Below are positions 16,272 to 24,864 of a stretch of 40,021 bases of DNA, in pieces. Every line of letters starts with the position of its first letter. Positions within the stretch are counted from its first letter, which is position 1. The notes below the pieces were generated by a model that saw only the letters and a program-made list of their open reading frames with translations, ran no database searches and was not told the origin of the DNA. The DNA is taken from positions 1 through 40,021 of the forward strand of contig CAZSSJ010000008.1 in the NCBI GenBank assembly GCA_964609775.1, given 5' to 3'. This DNA is from CAZNUP01 sp964609775. Lineage in GTDB: Bacteria; Patescibacteriota; Microgenomatia; JAMCZE01. The translations under genes were made by a program, and so were the position numbers.

Positions 16272-16979
16272 ATGAAGAAAGTCCTTTTTGCCCTGTGTTT
16301 TTTGTTCTTAGTCACCACCTTGTCCGTTTCCGCTTTTGCTCGGGAAGAAAATGCCAACCGTGGTCCAACCACCTCCCTTAATGCCAAAAATAAAAACACC
16401 GAGGCAAAGGACCTCCGCGAGGACCTCAAAGCTTCTGCCAGCGCCACTCGGCAGCAGTTCAAAGAAAGGCTTCAGACAATTAAAAACGACGCCAAACGCC
16501 AAATTATAGAAAAACTCACCGAAAAAATGAACCGGGTGAACAGCCGCCGCGTTGATCACTGGCGGAAAATTCTTGCTCGACTCACCGACATTCTTGACCG
16601 CATTAAGGCTACTGACAAGCACTCTTCGGAACTCGACGCCGCTGTCTCTCAAGCTGAAGTAAAACTAGCCTCGGCTTCGGCCGCCGTCGAGGCCCAATCA
16701 ACGAGAGAATACACTGTCAACATCGCTTCGGAAAGTGCTCTCAAAATAAACGCTGGCAAAGCGATCTCCGCCGAACAACACGACTTCCAAAGTGTTCTCA
16801 AACAAATAAACGACGCCAAACAGTCAGTTCACAAAGCTTTAATGCTGCTTAAACGAACTTTCGGTGGCCCGCTTCGCAACGAGGCGAGCCCGCTTCGCAA
16901 CGAGGCGAGCCCGCTTCCGAAAGTCGCTAGCGGCTCAGCGACCGAACCGACTGAAGCCACCGGAAGTAGCAATCTCTAA
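16272..16979 (+). CDS. secreted helical protein with C-terminal repeat
   Basis: Signal peptide MKKVLFALCFLFLVTTLSVSAFA, then charged helices (DLREDLKASASATRQQFKERL, VNSRRVDHWRKILARLTDILDRI) that predict long coiled coils. I recall similar exported helical proteins as a common hypothetical of Microgenomates. An in-frame ATG at 16221 overlaps the yifB stop and could allow coupled translation with 17 extra residues; the signal peptide favours 16272. The C-terminus has PLRNEAS twice and a degenerate third copy, encoded by a 21-base direct repeat. Function unknown, probably envelope-associated. Confidence 0.65.
   Translation: MKKVLFALCFLFLVTTLSVSAFAREENANRGPTTSLNAKNKNTEAKDLREDLKASASATRQQFKERLQTIKNDAKRQIIEKLTEKMNRVNSRRVDHWRKILARLTDILDRIKATDKHSSELDAAVSQAEVKLASASAAVEAQSTREYTVNIASESALKINAGKAISAEQHDFQSVLKQINDAKQSVHKALMLLKRTFGGPLRNEASPLRNEASPLPKVASGSATEPTEATGSSNL
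16867..16908 (+). repeat. 21-base direct repeat with GC-rich flanks
   Basis: Two perfect copies of a unit that starts CCCGCTTCG and ends GAGGCGAG, then a decayed third. The same flanks, with a longer hairpin centre, recur at 26987-27014 in another gene tail, where they also read PLR. Confidence 0.8.
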
Positions 16980-16982
16980 AAA

Positions 16983-17282
16983 ATGAATACTCAAAAAGGA
17001 AACACCTTGCTCATCATCCTCATTATTGCCCTGATTCTTGTTGTCATTGGCGCGGGGACTGCCTATTGGTATTTCCTCGGAAGAAGTCTTGAGACCTCGT
17101 CCTTAACCCAACCAGTCCCCCAGATTGAAAGTCCAAGCCAGCCAAACTCCTCGGAAGTGGCTCCGGGGTCGCAACCAATTCCCGATTCGGCCACAGTGGA
17201 CAAACTGACCGAGGAGCTAAACCAGATCAAAGTGGATGACTCGGCGGAAAATTTCACCTCATCGGATACCGTCGGTCTCTAG
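16983..17282 (+). CDS. small single-pass protein
   Basis: A 99-residue protein: KGNTLLIILIIALILVVIGAGTAYWYF (5-31) is a membrane segment preceded by a short polar start reminiscent of type IV pilin-like or prepilin leaders (KGNTL), but the Phe-Thr-Leu-x-Glu signature is missing. The rest is a Pro/Ser linker and an acidic tail (VDKLTEELNQIKVDD). It begins four bases after the preceding stop, so it is in the same operon. Unknown function. Confidence 0.55.
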   Translation: MNTQKGNTLLIILIIALILVVIGAGTAYWYFLGRSLETSSLTQPVPQIESPSQPNSSEVAPGSQPIPDSATVDKLTEELNQIKVDDSAENFTSSDTVGL

Positions 17283-17359
17283 AACGTCTGTCCCTTTCAT
17301 TTTTCCCCGTCCTTTGTTAAACTCAAAGTCATATAATCTGCCCCGAAGCATTAAACTTC

Positions 17360-18118
17360 ATGGCCAGACGAAAAAAATCATCAGCAAATAATCGGTCCCT
17401 GAGAAGCAAATCAACCTCGCCAAAAATTAATCTGACTCAAAGCCAAAACGAGAGTGTGATTACTGAACCAGCCGAAGTTCCGGCCGCCCGCAATCCAAGA
17501 AAACCAGTCCACCCTCTCCTGATGCTGGCTCCGATAGTGATTGCCCTTGTCATCCTCATTGCCTGGGCGAACACCTCTTCAGGACGAAATACGCAACTGG
17601 GTAAATTCGTGAACAACAAAACGAGTTTCCTCATCGCCGCCAGCGTCAACGGCCAGCCAATCTGGCGCCACGACCTGGACAAAGTTTTAGTCAGCCGCTA
17701 TGGTTCCACCACCCTTGACGAACTGATTAACGAGCATCTGATCAAAACCGAAGCCGCAAAGAGAGGGATCACCGCTTCCTCCCAAGACGTCACCGCCAAA
17801 ATTACCGATCTGTCTAAGAGCCTGCCTCAAGGTTTGTCCCTTGATGACGCTCTGGCTCAACAAGGCATGACCCGTGCCGACTTGGAACGACAGGTTGAAT
17901 TGCAGCTCATTGTCGAGAAGATGACCGCCGACGTCACTGTTACTGATAAAGATATCGCCGACTATATTGCCGCTAACAAAGACACTTTACCCGCCACTGA
18001 CGAAGCCTCACTCACAGCCGAGGTCAAAGACACACTCATCCGTCAAAAGCGCAGCGACGAATTCAAAAGGATTTTTGACGACCTCAAGAAAAACGCCAAA
18101 GTGACAAAATATCTGTAA
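17360..18118 (+). CDS. SurA N-terminal domain protein (membrane-anchored chaperone-like)
   Basis: A 252-residue protein. Basic, disordered N-terminus (1-50), one membrane segment (LMLAPIVIALVILIAWA, about 54-70), then a SurA/PrsA N-terminal-type helical domain: SVNGQPIWRHDLDKVL, LDELINEHLIKTEAAKRGITAS, DALAQQGMTRADLERQVELQLIVEKM. The parvulin prolyl isomerase domain is absent, so it is chaperone-only, likely helping exported proteins fold. A TATAAT is at 17332-17337, 22 bases before the ATG. Confidence 0.8.
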   Translation: MARRKKSSANNRSLRSKSTSPKINLTQSQNESVITEPAEVPAARNPRKPVHPLLMLAPIVIALVILIAWANTSSGRNTQLGKFVNNKTSFLIAASVNGQPIWRHDLDKVLVSRYGSTTLDELINEHLIKTEAAKRGITASSQDVTAKITDLSKSLPQGLSLDDALAQQGMTRADLERQVELQLIVEKMTADVTVTDKDIADYIAANKDTLPATDEASLTAEVKDTLIRQKRSDEFKRIFDDLKKNAKVTKYL

Positions 18119-18138
18119 CCTCTTCGCCCTTTCCCCTA

Positions 18139-18174
18139 AAAAAGAAGACTTCTTTTTCAAGAAATCTTCTTTTT
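18139..18174. terminator. bidirectional intrinsic terminator
   Basis: Ten-base stem AAAAAGAAGA/TCTTCTTTTT with a 16-base loop between convergent genes; A-rich on one side and T-rich on the other, so it can stop transcription from both strands. Confidence 0.7.
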
Positions 18175-18248
18175 AAATTTTAAGTGTGACCAGCCGCCAG
18201 CTCCTAGCCGTTTACCCTGAGCGGAAGCCGAAGGGCTAGCCCCTTCGA
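18175..18248. repeat. hairpin-rich spacer
   Basis: Contains CTAGCC/GGCTAG arms (about 18207-18239) around CCCTGAGCGGAAGCCGAAGGG and the tail CCCCTTCGACTAGG. Similar TTCGAC/CTGAG palindromes are common dispersed repeats in environmental bacterial genomes. No gene seen. Confidence 0.4.
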
Positions 18249-18398
18249 CTAGGCTTTTCCTAACACCCTGGCGACAGTTGTTCCACAATCCGGGCATTTG
18301 CCAACATAAGCTCTTCGTCCATTCTTCCAAGTTACAATCTTACCGTCTTTAATCGTTACTTTCTTCCGATCCTTAACACAGTATCCTTGATAATCCAT
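18249..18398 (-). CDS. DUF5679 small zinc-ribbon-like protein
   Basis: A 49-residue protein, MDYQGYCVKDRKKVTIKDGK and a C-terminal GKCPDCGTTVARVLGKA, matching DUF5679. The C-terminal CPDC knuckle is intact; the N-terminal knuckle has one Cys (CVKD) where I would expect CxxC, so zinc binding may use Asp or be lost. Start ATG at 18398 is fixed by a strong AGGAGAGG about ten bases upstream; the longer open frame to 18557 runs through hairpins and is not coding. Confidence 0.8.
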   Translation of the reverse strand: MDYQGYCVKDRKKVTIKDGKIVTWKNGRRAYVGKCPDCGTTVARVLGKA

Positions 18399-18538
18399 TC
18401 TTTTCACCACCTCTCCTAGAAAGAGTCCCGCCGTGGCGGGATACACTTTCTTGGACCCGTCCGAAGCGAGTGCTCGGCTGCGTGCACGCAGTACACGAGA
18501 CGAACATGAGCGTAGGCGGGTATGTACACCGTACGTCT
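18399..18538 (-). promoter_or_regulatory. structured leader of the DUF5679 gene
   Basis: 140 bases with a perfect CCCGCC/GGCGGG hairpin (18427-18440), a long nested hairpin (18455-18521) with ACCCG/CGGGT outer arms, CTCG/CGAG and a self-complementary CTGCGTGCACGCAG tip, and a GTAC-ACC-GTAC stem. Whether it is a 5' UTR element or a palindromic repeat is open. Confidence 0.45.
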
Positions 18539-18808
18539 CTACTTCAAGAAGTACCATAGCACACCTTGAGCACAGAATGCAAGCGTGGCGAGCACGAAAA
18601 TTCTTTTGAGATCAGAAAGAACGTATGAATAGTCTAAAGTGCCCAACCCCGTTTGCTTAGAGTTTAGTTCTGGGGCAGTCTCTGATGCGGAAAATGTGTA
18701 TTGGGTATTTTCTCGGGCGCTGACAGGCGTGTCAGTGATCCTCTGGAGCCCAGGCCTTTCTCTTCTTTTCTCCGCTGCCAGTTTCTGCCGGCGGGTTTTT
18801 CTGCTCAT
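18539..18808 (-). CDS. small basic protein with C-terminal membrane anchor
   Basis: An 89-residue protein: MSRKTRRQKLAAEKRRE at the start is strongly basic, the middle is polar, and YSYVLSDLKRIFVLATLAFCAQGVLWYFLK is a C-terminal membrane segment, so it is tail-anchored with the basic part in the cytoplasm where it could touch nucleic acid or ribosomes (inference). It is divergent from the DUF3048 gene and probably co-transcribed with the DUF5679 gene. Confidence 0.6.
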   Translation of the reverse strand: MSRKTRRQKLAAEKRRERPGLQRITDTPVSARENTQYTFSASETAPELNSKQTGLGTLDYSYVLSDLKRIFVLATLAFCAQGVLWYFLK

Positions 18809-18829
18809 ATGCCAGACGAAATTAACATA

Positions 18830-18859
18830 TTGACTAAGTTAAGTAAAGACCTGTATGAT
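18830..18859 (+). promoter_or_regulatory. sigma70-type promoter for the DUF3048 gene
   Basis: TTGACT (18830-18835), 18-base spacer, TATGAT (18854-18859); ATG 34 bases further on at 18893. Confidence 0.6.
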
Positions 18860-18892
18860 GAATGTGGATAAGAAAATTACCCGGGGTTTGAA

Positions 18893-20125
18893 ATGCCAAA
18901 AGACAAGATTGCCATCGTTGTCTCTGGTCTTCTCATATACCTGCTCTCTGCAGGTATTTCTTATGCCGCTTTCTCCTATTTCCGTCCCAGTGCCGACAGC
19001 AGTCAGAACAGCCCAAGTTCCACCGGTCAGGGCGATCAAACCACCGATGGCAAATTTAAACTTCCGGTTAATAAATACGCTGGTTTGCCTAAAACTGAGG
19101 CTTGTCCTCTCAACGGAGCCCTTAGGAGTAAACCGGAACGGGAAAATTGGGAAAAACGACGCCCCATTGGTGTCATGGTGGAGAATTCGACCGCCGGGAG
19201 GCCACAATCTGGCATTTCTTTTGCCGACGTTGTCTACGAGGCTGTTGCCGAAGGCGGCATTACCCGCTTTCTTCTGGTCTATCTCTGTCAAGATTCCGAA
19301 TACATTGGTCCAGTCCGCTCCGCCCGAACCTACTACTTAGACTGGATCTCAGAATATGGCAACTCTCCGCTCTATGTCCACATCGGCGGAGCCAACACGG
19401 CCGGGCCGGCCAACTCCCTGGGGCAAATTTCTCGTTACGGCTGGCAGAGCTATAATGACATTGACGGGATTGCGGTTGGCCTGCCGGTTTTCGTTCTTGA
19501 TGTTGACCGGGTGGCCAAAGACAGTGCGACCGAACATTCCAAATACACCTCGACCCAGCGGGTTTGGGATTTCGCCGCCAGCAAAAGAGGTCTCACGGGC
19601 GTCGAGAAAGATGACAAAACCGGCAAGGAACTTCCCTGGGATGAAGATTTTGTTAAATGGACTTTCAAGGATGATGCTTCCCTGGAAAGCCGCCCCGGGA
19701 AGTTTTCGGCCGAGTTCAACTTCTCGAGCGTTCAGGCAGGATATCTCAGTGACTACGCTGTCTTATGGCAGTATGACCACGACAGTAATTCTTATTTAAG
19801 ATTTAACGGCAGCAAAGAATTTAAAGACATCAATAACAATCAGCAAATTCTGGCTAAAAACGTCGTCATCATGTTTCAGACATTTTCCATTGCTGATGAT
19901 GGCTATGACGAGGATGGTCACGGCTCCCACGCTCTCTACGGCACAATCGGCGCTGGAAAGGCAAAATTCCTAATCGACGGCAAGATGATTGACGGCACCT
20001 GGTCCAAACGTTCCCGAACTGCCCGAACTGTTTTTCGCGACGCGTCTGGTAACGAAGTCAAATTCAATCGCGGCCAGACCTGGATTGAGATCCTACCCAT
20101 CGGCCAACAAATCACCTTGCAATAA
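18893..20125 (+). CDS. DUF3048 domain-containing exported protein (YerB-like)
   Basis: A 410-residue protein. Residues 6-30 form a signal anchor; a polar Gln/Ser linker follows; the DUF3048 N-terminal domain (about 80-225) shows RRPIGVMVENSTAGRPQSG, ADVVYEAVAEGGITRFL and GPVRSARTYYLDW; the C-terminal DUF3048 domain (about 270-405) shows AKNVVIMFQ and FRDASGNEVKFNRGQTWIEI. YerB-type proteins are extracytoplasmic; their molecular function is not established. The cut site lacks a clear lipobox Cys, so it is anchored by the N-terminal helix rather than lipid. Confidence 0.9.
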   Translation: MPKDKIAIVVSGLLIYLLSAGISYAAFSYFRPSADSSQNSPSSTGQGDQTTDGKFKLPVNKYAGLPKTEACPLNGALRSKPERENWEKRRPIGVMVENSTAGRPQSGISFADVVYEAVAEGGITRFLLVYLCQDSEYIGPVRSARTYYLDWISEYGNSPLYVHIGGANTAGPANSLGQISRYGWQSYNDIDGIAVGLPVFVLDVDRVAKDSATEHSKYTSTQRVWDFAASKRGLTGVEKDDKTGKELPWDEDFVKWTFKDDASLESRPGKFSAEFNFSSVQAGYLSDYAVLWQYDHDSNSYLRFNGSKEFKDINNNQQILAKNVVIMFQTFSIADDGYDEDGHGSHALYGTIGAGKAKFLIDGKMIDGTWSKRSRTARTVFRDASGNEVKFNRGQTWIEILPIGQQITLQ

Positions 20126-20173
20126 AGCAAATTCGTGATACTATTCAACTAAACCTGCCCTAGTTGATGCGCT

Positions 20174-20755
20174 ATGCTCGAAGATTTGATCATCTCTCGG
20201 GTCAGGGTTAAACTTCTTCAAATCTTTCTCACTGACCCTGGACAAATCATCCACGTCCGTGAACTTGTCCGTCGCACCAAGGAAGAAATCAACGCCGTTC
20301 GCCGCGAGCTGGCCCACATGGAGCGCGCTGGCATGGTTTCTAAGGAACAACGGGCCAACCGACTCTACTATTCCTTTCGCAAAGACTACCCTCTCTATTT
20401 TGATTTGCTCGAATTGATCACCAAAACAACCGGACTTGGCGGAGCAATTTTGAAAAACCGCAATAAACTTGGCAAAGTGAAGTTTGCCATGCTTTCTGGG
20501 AAATTTGCCCGCAACATTCCCGGGACGGCCGAAAAAGTCGACCTTCTGATTATCGGCAACGTGGTCATTCCTGAAGTGGCTGCTTTGGTTCGAGAAGAGG
20601 AATTGCGGCGCAATCGGGAAATCTTTTTCACCCCGATGACCGAAGAAGAATACGCTTTTCGCAAGAAAAAAAAGGATCCCTTCATCCTGGACATTCTTGA
20701 GAGCGCCCGGCTCATGATAATTGGCGATGAGGAAGAATTAATTTCCGGGTACTAA
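20174..20755 (+). CDS. winged-helix regulator fused to a nucleotidyltransferase-like domain
   Basis: A 193-residue protein. Residues 1-75 form an ArsR-like winged helix (VRVKLLQIFLTDPGQIIHVRELVRRTKEEINAVRRELAHMERAGMV...). Residues 85-190 look like a minimal nucleotidyltransferase (MNT) fold around KVDLLIIGNVVIPEVAALVREEE, with the catalytic GS-x-DxD pattern degraded to a single Asp. It probably binds DNA and senses a ligand through the inactive domain. Its TAA overlaps the ATG of the AbrB-like gene (TAATG), indicating a two-protein regulatory unit. Confidence 0.75.
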   Translation: MLEDLIISRVRVKLLQIFLTDPGQIIHVRELVRRTKEEINAVRRELAHMERAGMVSKEQRANRLYYSFRKDYPLYFDLLELITKTTGLGGAILKNRNKLGKVKFAMLSGKFARNIPGTAEKVDLLIIGNVVIPEVAALVREEELRRNREIFFTPMTEEEYAFRKKKKDPFILDILESARLMIIGDEEELISGY

Positions 20756-20967
20756 TGTCAAAAGTCATTCAGTCCGGCCACAGTCTGGCCGTCACCATCC
20801 CGAGAGAGTTTGTCCAGATGGTTGGCATTAAAAAGGGGGACAACGTTAAAATAGAAAAAAGACCAAATCGAGGAGCGCTCATCTTGAGATTTAAAGGAGC
20901 CCAACAATTGGTCATCGCGCAGAACGTTCTTCGCTCTCCGCGAAAGAAAAACCGTCCCCAAACATAG
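20755..20967 (+). CDS. AbrB/MazE/SpoVT-type DNA-binding protein
   Basis: A 70-residue swapped-hairpin DNA-binding protein: VIQSGHSLAVTIPREFVQMVGIKKGDNVKIEKR is the complete AbrB core. Its C-terminus is basic (RSPRKKNRPQT). It overlaps the upstream regulator by one base, and secD follows after 21 bases, so the pair may regulate or simply share the secDF transcript. Confidence 0.8.
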   Translation: MSKVIQSGHSLAVTIPREFVQMVGIKKGDNVKIEKRPNRGALILRFKGAQQLVIAQNVLRSPRKKNRPQT

Positions 20968-20988
20968 TTCATCAAAAAAGTCCCAGTC

Positions 20989-22332
20989 ATGTCCAACCGG
21001 TTTCTCATCGGCATTATTTTTCTTCTGACGGTGGCAGCAGTCTTTGTCGACCTGCCAAGTCATCTGCCGCGGTTGAATTTTCAACTGGGGAGCATCAAGG
21101 TTGATCGCCAGTTGGAAAGACCAGCTCTCAACCTTGGTAATGCTTTCGTTCGGGATCTGGAAATAAAGGAAGGTCTCGACCTGGCCGGAGGCACCCACTT
21201 AACGCTTCAGGTGGATATGTCTAAAATCAGTCCCGCCGATCGCAGTCAGGCCCTCGAGGCTCTTCAGGGAATCATCCGAAGACGGGTCGACCTCTACGGT
21301 GTTTCCGAACCCGTCGTCCAAACGGCTAAGGTGGGGCAGGACTATCGCCTCATCGTCGAACTTGCTGGGGTAACCAACCTCAACGAGGCCATTGGTCTCA
21401 TCGGGAAAACTGCCCAGCTCACTTTTCGGGAGTCTGTTGACGCTTCCGAAGCCGCTAAAGTCTCCACCGAATCGGCTCTGCTATACGGTCCTTTTCAAAA
21501 AGAAACCAATCTCACTGGCAAAGACCTCAAAATCGCCAAACCTGGATTCGACCAAAACACCGGTGAACCAATCGTTGAACTCACTTTCAATAGTGAAGGC
21601 ACCGAAAAGTGGGCCGATATCACGACCCGAAACGTTGGCAAACCCATCGCCATTCTTCTCGACGACCAGCCAGTCATGAATCCCCCGACGGTTCGGGAAC
21701 CAATCACCGGCGGTCAAACAGTCATCTCCGGCGGCCTCACCACGGCGCAGACAAAAGAAATCGCTACTCTTCTCACTTCCGGCGCCCTGCCCGCACCGGT
21801 GCACATCGTTGAGCAGCGCACCATCGGCGCCACTCTTGGCCAGCAGTCAATTGACAAAAGCTTGCTGGCCGGGGCGATTGGCCTCACTATCGTCGCCGTT
21901 TTCATGCTAGCTAACTACGGAAAACTCGGCCTGTTTGCTGATCTTGCTCTCATTATCTATACCCTTCTTGTTTTTGCCCTCTTTAAATTGATTCCTATCA
22001 CCCTCACTCTGGCCGGGATTGCCGGCTTCATTCTTTCAATTGGCATGGCTGTCGACGCCAACATTCTCATTTTTGAACGGATGAAAGAAGAACTGCGGTG
22101 GGGGAGAAACCGTCTGGCGGCCATTGAAGCCGGCTTCAACCGGGCTTTTCCTTCAATCCGCGATTCCAACGCCAGCACTCTCATCACCTGTGCCATTCTC
22201 TATTGGTTCGGCACCGGCCCGGTTCGCGGTTTTGCCCTGACTCTGGCCGTTGGCGTTCTCGTCTCGTTGTTCACCGCGATCACGGTAACCCGGACATTTC
22301 TAAGGACATTTGAATCAAATAAGTCCAATTAG
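20989..22332 (+). CDS. secD: protein translocase subunit SecD
   Basis: A 447-residue membrane protein: first membrane helix (4-21), periplasmic-type P1 domain with the conserved EGLDLAGGTHLTLQ, then five C-terminal helices with the family signatures GFILSIGMAVDANILIFERMKEE and IRDSNASTLITCAILYWFG. With SecF it uses the proton-motive force to pull proteins through SecYEG. Shorter than the E. coli protein, as in many non-proteobacteria. secF follows after a few bases. Confidence 0.95.
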   Translation: MSNRFLIGIIFLLTVAAVFVDLPSHLPRLNFQLGSIKVDRQLERPALNLGNAFVRDLEIKEGLDLAGGTHLTLQVDMSKISPADRSQALEALQGIIRRRVDLYGVSEPVVQTAKVGQDYRLIVELAGVTNLNEAIGLIGKTAQLTFRESVDASEAAKVSTESALLYGPFQKETNLTGKDLKIAKPGFDQNTGEPIVELTFNSEGTEKWADITTRNVGKPIAILLDDQPVMNPPTVREPITGGQTVISGGLTTAQTKEIATLLTSGALPAPVHIVEQRTIGATLGQQSIDKSLLAGAIGLTIVAVFMLANYGKLGLFADLALIIYTLLVFALFKLIPITLTLAGIAGFILSIGMAVDANILIFERMKEELRWGRNRLAAIEAGFNRAFPSIRDSNASTLITCAILYWFGTGPVRGFALTLAVGVLVSLFTAITVTRTFLRTFESNKSN

Positions 22333-22347
22333 TCGAATTTGACCAAG

Positions 22348-23238
22348 ATGTTTAACATAATGCGCTTCAAATATCTCTTTTTTGCAATTTCCTTGCTGGT
22401 GATTATTCCCGGCATTATTTCCCTTGCTCTTTTTGGTCTTCGCCCCTCAATTGATTTCACCGGCGGTACCCTTCTGGAACTGCAAGGTCCGGCCCTCAAA
22501 AATCAAACTGACATCGAAAAAATTAAGGAAACCATTCAGCACGGCCAGGTGGAAGTTGCCTCCATTCAGCCCACCGGCAGCGGTACCTATTTGTTCCGCA
22601 CCAAAGCGATAACCCCGAGTCAAAAAGACAAAATTCTTGCGGACATCAACAAGCAGCTTCCCGGCACCAAAGACATTCGTTTTGAAACTGTCGGACCAAC
22701 TGTTGGTAAAGAGCTAACCATCAAAGCCGTACAATCAGTCGCTTTAGCCAGTGTTGCCATTGTTCTCTACATCGCTTATGCTTTTCGTCAAGTCCCCAAA
22801 CCCTATTCGCCCTGGAAGTTCGGCATTGCCGCGGTTGTCGCTCTTCTGCACGACGTGCTCGTTGTGGTGGGCATATTTTCCATTCTTGGCCACCTTTTTG
22901 CCGTCGAAATCGATGCCCTTTTTGTCACCGCTCTTTTGACCATCATCGGCTTCAGCGTTCATGACACCATTGTTGTCTTTGACCGCATTCGGGAAAATCT
23001 CCAAAAATACAGCGGCAAGCAAAACTTTGAACAGATCGTCAACGAATCCTTACTAGAAACACTAGGGAGGTCGCTAACCACATCCCTAACTGTACTTTTC
23101 ACCTTGTTGGCTCTCATCCTCTTCGGCGGGCAGTCTATTCGCTGGTTCGTCGTCGCCCTCTTCGTCGGCGTCTTTTCTGGCACCTATTCCTCCATCTTCA
23201 ACGCCGCCCCACTTTTGGTATTATGGGAGAAGAAATAA
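22348..23238 (+). CDS. secF: protein translocase subunit SecF
   Basis: A 296-residue partner of SecD. MFNIMRFKYLFFAISLLVIIPGI is the first helix; PSIDFTGGTLLELQ is the SecF P1 signature; GFSVHDTIVVFDRIREN and the SLLETLGRSLTTSLTVLFTLLAL segment are the conserved helices. ATG 22348 is preferred to the TTG at 22339. Confidence 0.95.
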   Translation: MFNIMRFKYLFFAISLLVIIPGIISLALFGLRPSIDFTGGTLLELQGPALKNQTDIEKIKETIQHGQVEVASIQPTGSGTYLFRTKAITPSQKDKILADINKQLPGTKDIRFETVGPTVGKELTIKAVQSVALASVAIVLYIAYAFRQVPKPYSPWKFGIAAVVALLHDVLVVVGIFSILGHLFAVEIDALFVTALLTIIGFSVHDTIVVFDRIRENLQKYSGKQNFEQIVNESLLETLGRSLTTSLTVLFTLLALILFGGQSIRWFVVALFVGVFSGTYSSIFNAAPLLVLWEKK

Positions 23239-23252
23239 TCGACTTGATTTGA

Positions 23253-23267
23253 TATCATTTAATAATG
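23253..23267 (+). promoter_or_regulatory. extended -10 promoter, leaderless
   Basis: TGA then TATCAT at 23253-23258, six bases before the ATG at 23265. This supports the small gene that follows as real. Confidence 0.45.
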
Positions 23268-23477
23268 AAATCGAAAAGACAGCCTGAGGACGCCCTTACA
23301 GAAGCGGCCATTAGAACAGCCGAACAGGGTCTTGATAGAGCTAATAGAACAGCGCTGGTAGGAGAAGCCGAAATTTTTAGTAAGTTTATACAGCAAAGTC
23401 GTAGAGAACTTGGGAGAAAAAAGGGGGAAATTCCTAAAACTCTTACTCCTAAGAAAAAACGGACTCCAGTCTCTTAA
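23265..23477 (+). CDS. small charged hypothetical protein
   Basis: A 70-residue protein rich in Arg, Lys, Glu and Ala (AIRTAEQGLDRANRTALVGEAEIFSKFI), predicted helical and soluble, with a basic tail PKTLTPKKKRTPVS. No family recognised. It has its own promoter-like sequence and overlaps the 3' end of cca on the other strand by 29 bases. Confidence 0.45.
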   Translation: MKSKRQPEDALTEAAIRTAEQGLDRANRTALVGEAEIFSKFIQQSRRELGRKKGEIPKTLTPKKKRTPVS

Positions 23478-24808
23478 TTTCCGAAAGTAGATGTTCTCTT
23501 TCGTTCTTATGTGGTTCTTCCATAATCTCTTCAAAAAGCTTTTCCAAAATTTCTCCCACCTTTGGCCCCGGGCTGATGCCCAAAACTTCCATGACATCTC
23601 GGCCATTCACTTTCAAATCCTTGACTGAGGGAATGTGTTTTTGAACCTCAATAATTCTTTGTTTAAAATCCTCATGCCTCCAGGAAGTTGACTTAACGCC
23701 CGAACCAAGACGGTCAGCAGTGCGCAGGTCGAGCATGTCAGTCGTATTCTCTGGCCCGACTCTTCGAATAAACCGCCGCACTGCCGAGTCAGAAAGAAAC
23801 TCGGAGACGGAGAACATGGNNNNNNNNNNTATAGATTTTCTCCCGGTCTTCTCTGGAAAAATGCAGCCGGCGGGCAATGTCCCGGGCGATGTTGGCGCCG
23901 ATGACTTCATGGTTATAGAACGTCGCTTTCCCGTTTCGTTCCCGAAATGCCGGCGGCTTGCCAATGTCATGAATAAGCGTCGCAAACCGAACAACCCAGC
24001 CCGGGTTCTGGCAACTGGCCAGCGTCTTCAGCGAGTGATCAAAGACGTCATCTTTGTGGTGGGTTCCTTTCTGCGACACGCCGTGTCCCGCCGTCAATTC
24101 CGGAAGGATGTGTTGCAGGAGTCCGGCATTGTCGAGAAGTTTGATGCCGTGAGCCGGATAATCACTTGACAAAATCTTAATCAGTTCATCCCGAACTCTT
24201 TCCGAAGAAACAGTTGTAATGAGCGAAGCATTATTTCGAATCGCCTCCCAGGTCTTTTCCTCAATGGTGAAACCAAGTTGAGTGGCAATTCTGATCGCCC
24301 GCATCAAACGTAGGGCATCTTCCTGGAACCGGTCATTAGCGCTTCCCACCGCCCGAATAATCTTATTTTCCAAATCATTTCGCCCATTAAAGGGATCAAC
24401 AACAGAAGTCTCATATAACCCATATGCCTTATAAGTTATAGCTATCGCATTGATTGTCAAATCTCGCCTGCCGAGATCTTCTTCGATTGTCTTCGCCCAT
24501 TCAATTTGGTCTGGATGCCGGGCATCGGAATATTTTCCTTCCTTGCGATACGGCGTAATCTCAAAAATATCCTGCGTCTCACCCTGATCGTTTTTGATTT
24601 TGATTCCCACCGTCCCGAAATTGTTGTCATAAAAACTCTCCGGAAAGATTTTTTGAATCTGCTCCGGGGTCGCATTCGTGGTAAAATCCCAGTCATGGAC
24701 TGTTCTGCCCAAAAGCAGGTCACGCACCGGACCTCCCACAGCAAAGCACTCAAATCCGGCTTTTTGCATTTTTTCGATTATTTCAGTGGTTTTACCTGGC
24801 AATTCCAT
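23449..24808 (-). CDS. cca: CCA-adding enzyme / poly(A) polymerase family, interrupted by a gap
   Basis: tRNA nucleotidyltransferase that builds or repairs the 3' CCA of tRNAs. N-terminal head: GGPVRDLLLG (25-34) and HDWDF (38-42) with the two metal-binding Asp, then RRDLTINAIA and DRFQEDALRLMRAIR. An HD phosphohydrolase-like domain follows (FATLIHDIGKPPAF, YNHEVIGANIARDI). A run of ten N (23820-23829) interrupts it; the two sides are in different frames, which only reflects the unknown gap length. After the gap the C-terminal domain ends KRLESVFS. A 9-base tandem array (about 24408-24437) encodes TYKAYGLYET within the head. Confidence 0.88.
23820..23829. other. assembly gap (10 N)
   Basis: Ten N inside cca. 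The true number of missing bases is unknown, so the frame difference on either side is not evidence of a frameshift. Confidence 0.98.
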
Positions 24809-24864
24809 AATTCGTATATTTTGTCTAATATCTGTATATTCGGGATTACTCCTTGAATTTTAGC

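Noticed and set aside
23789..23994. Frameshift in cca
   Set aside because: The frame change coincides with the ten-N gap of unknown length, so it is an assembly matter.
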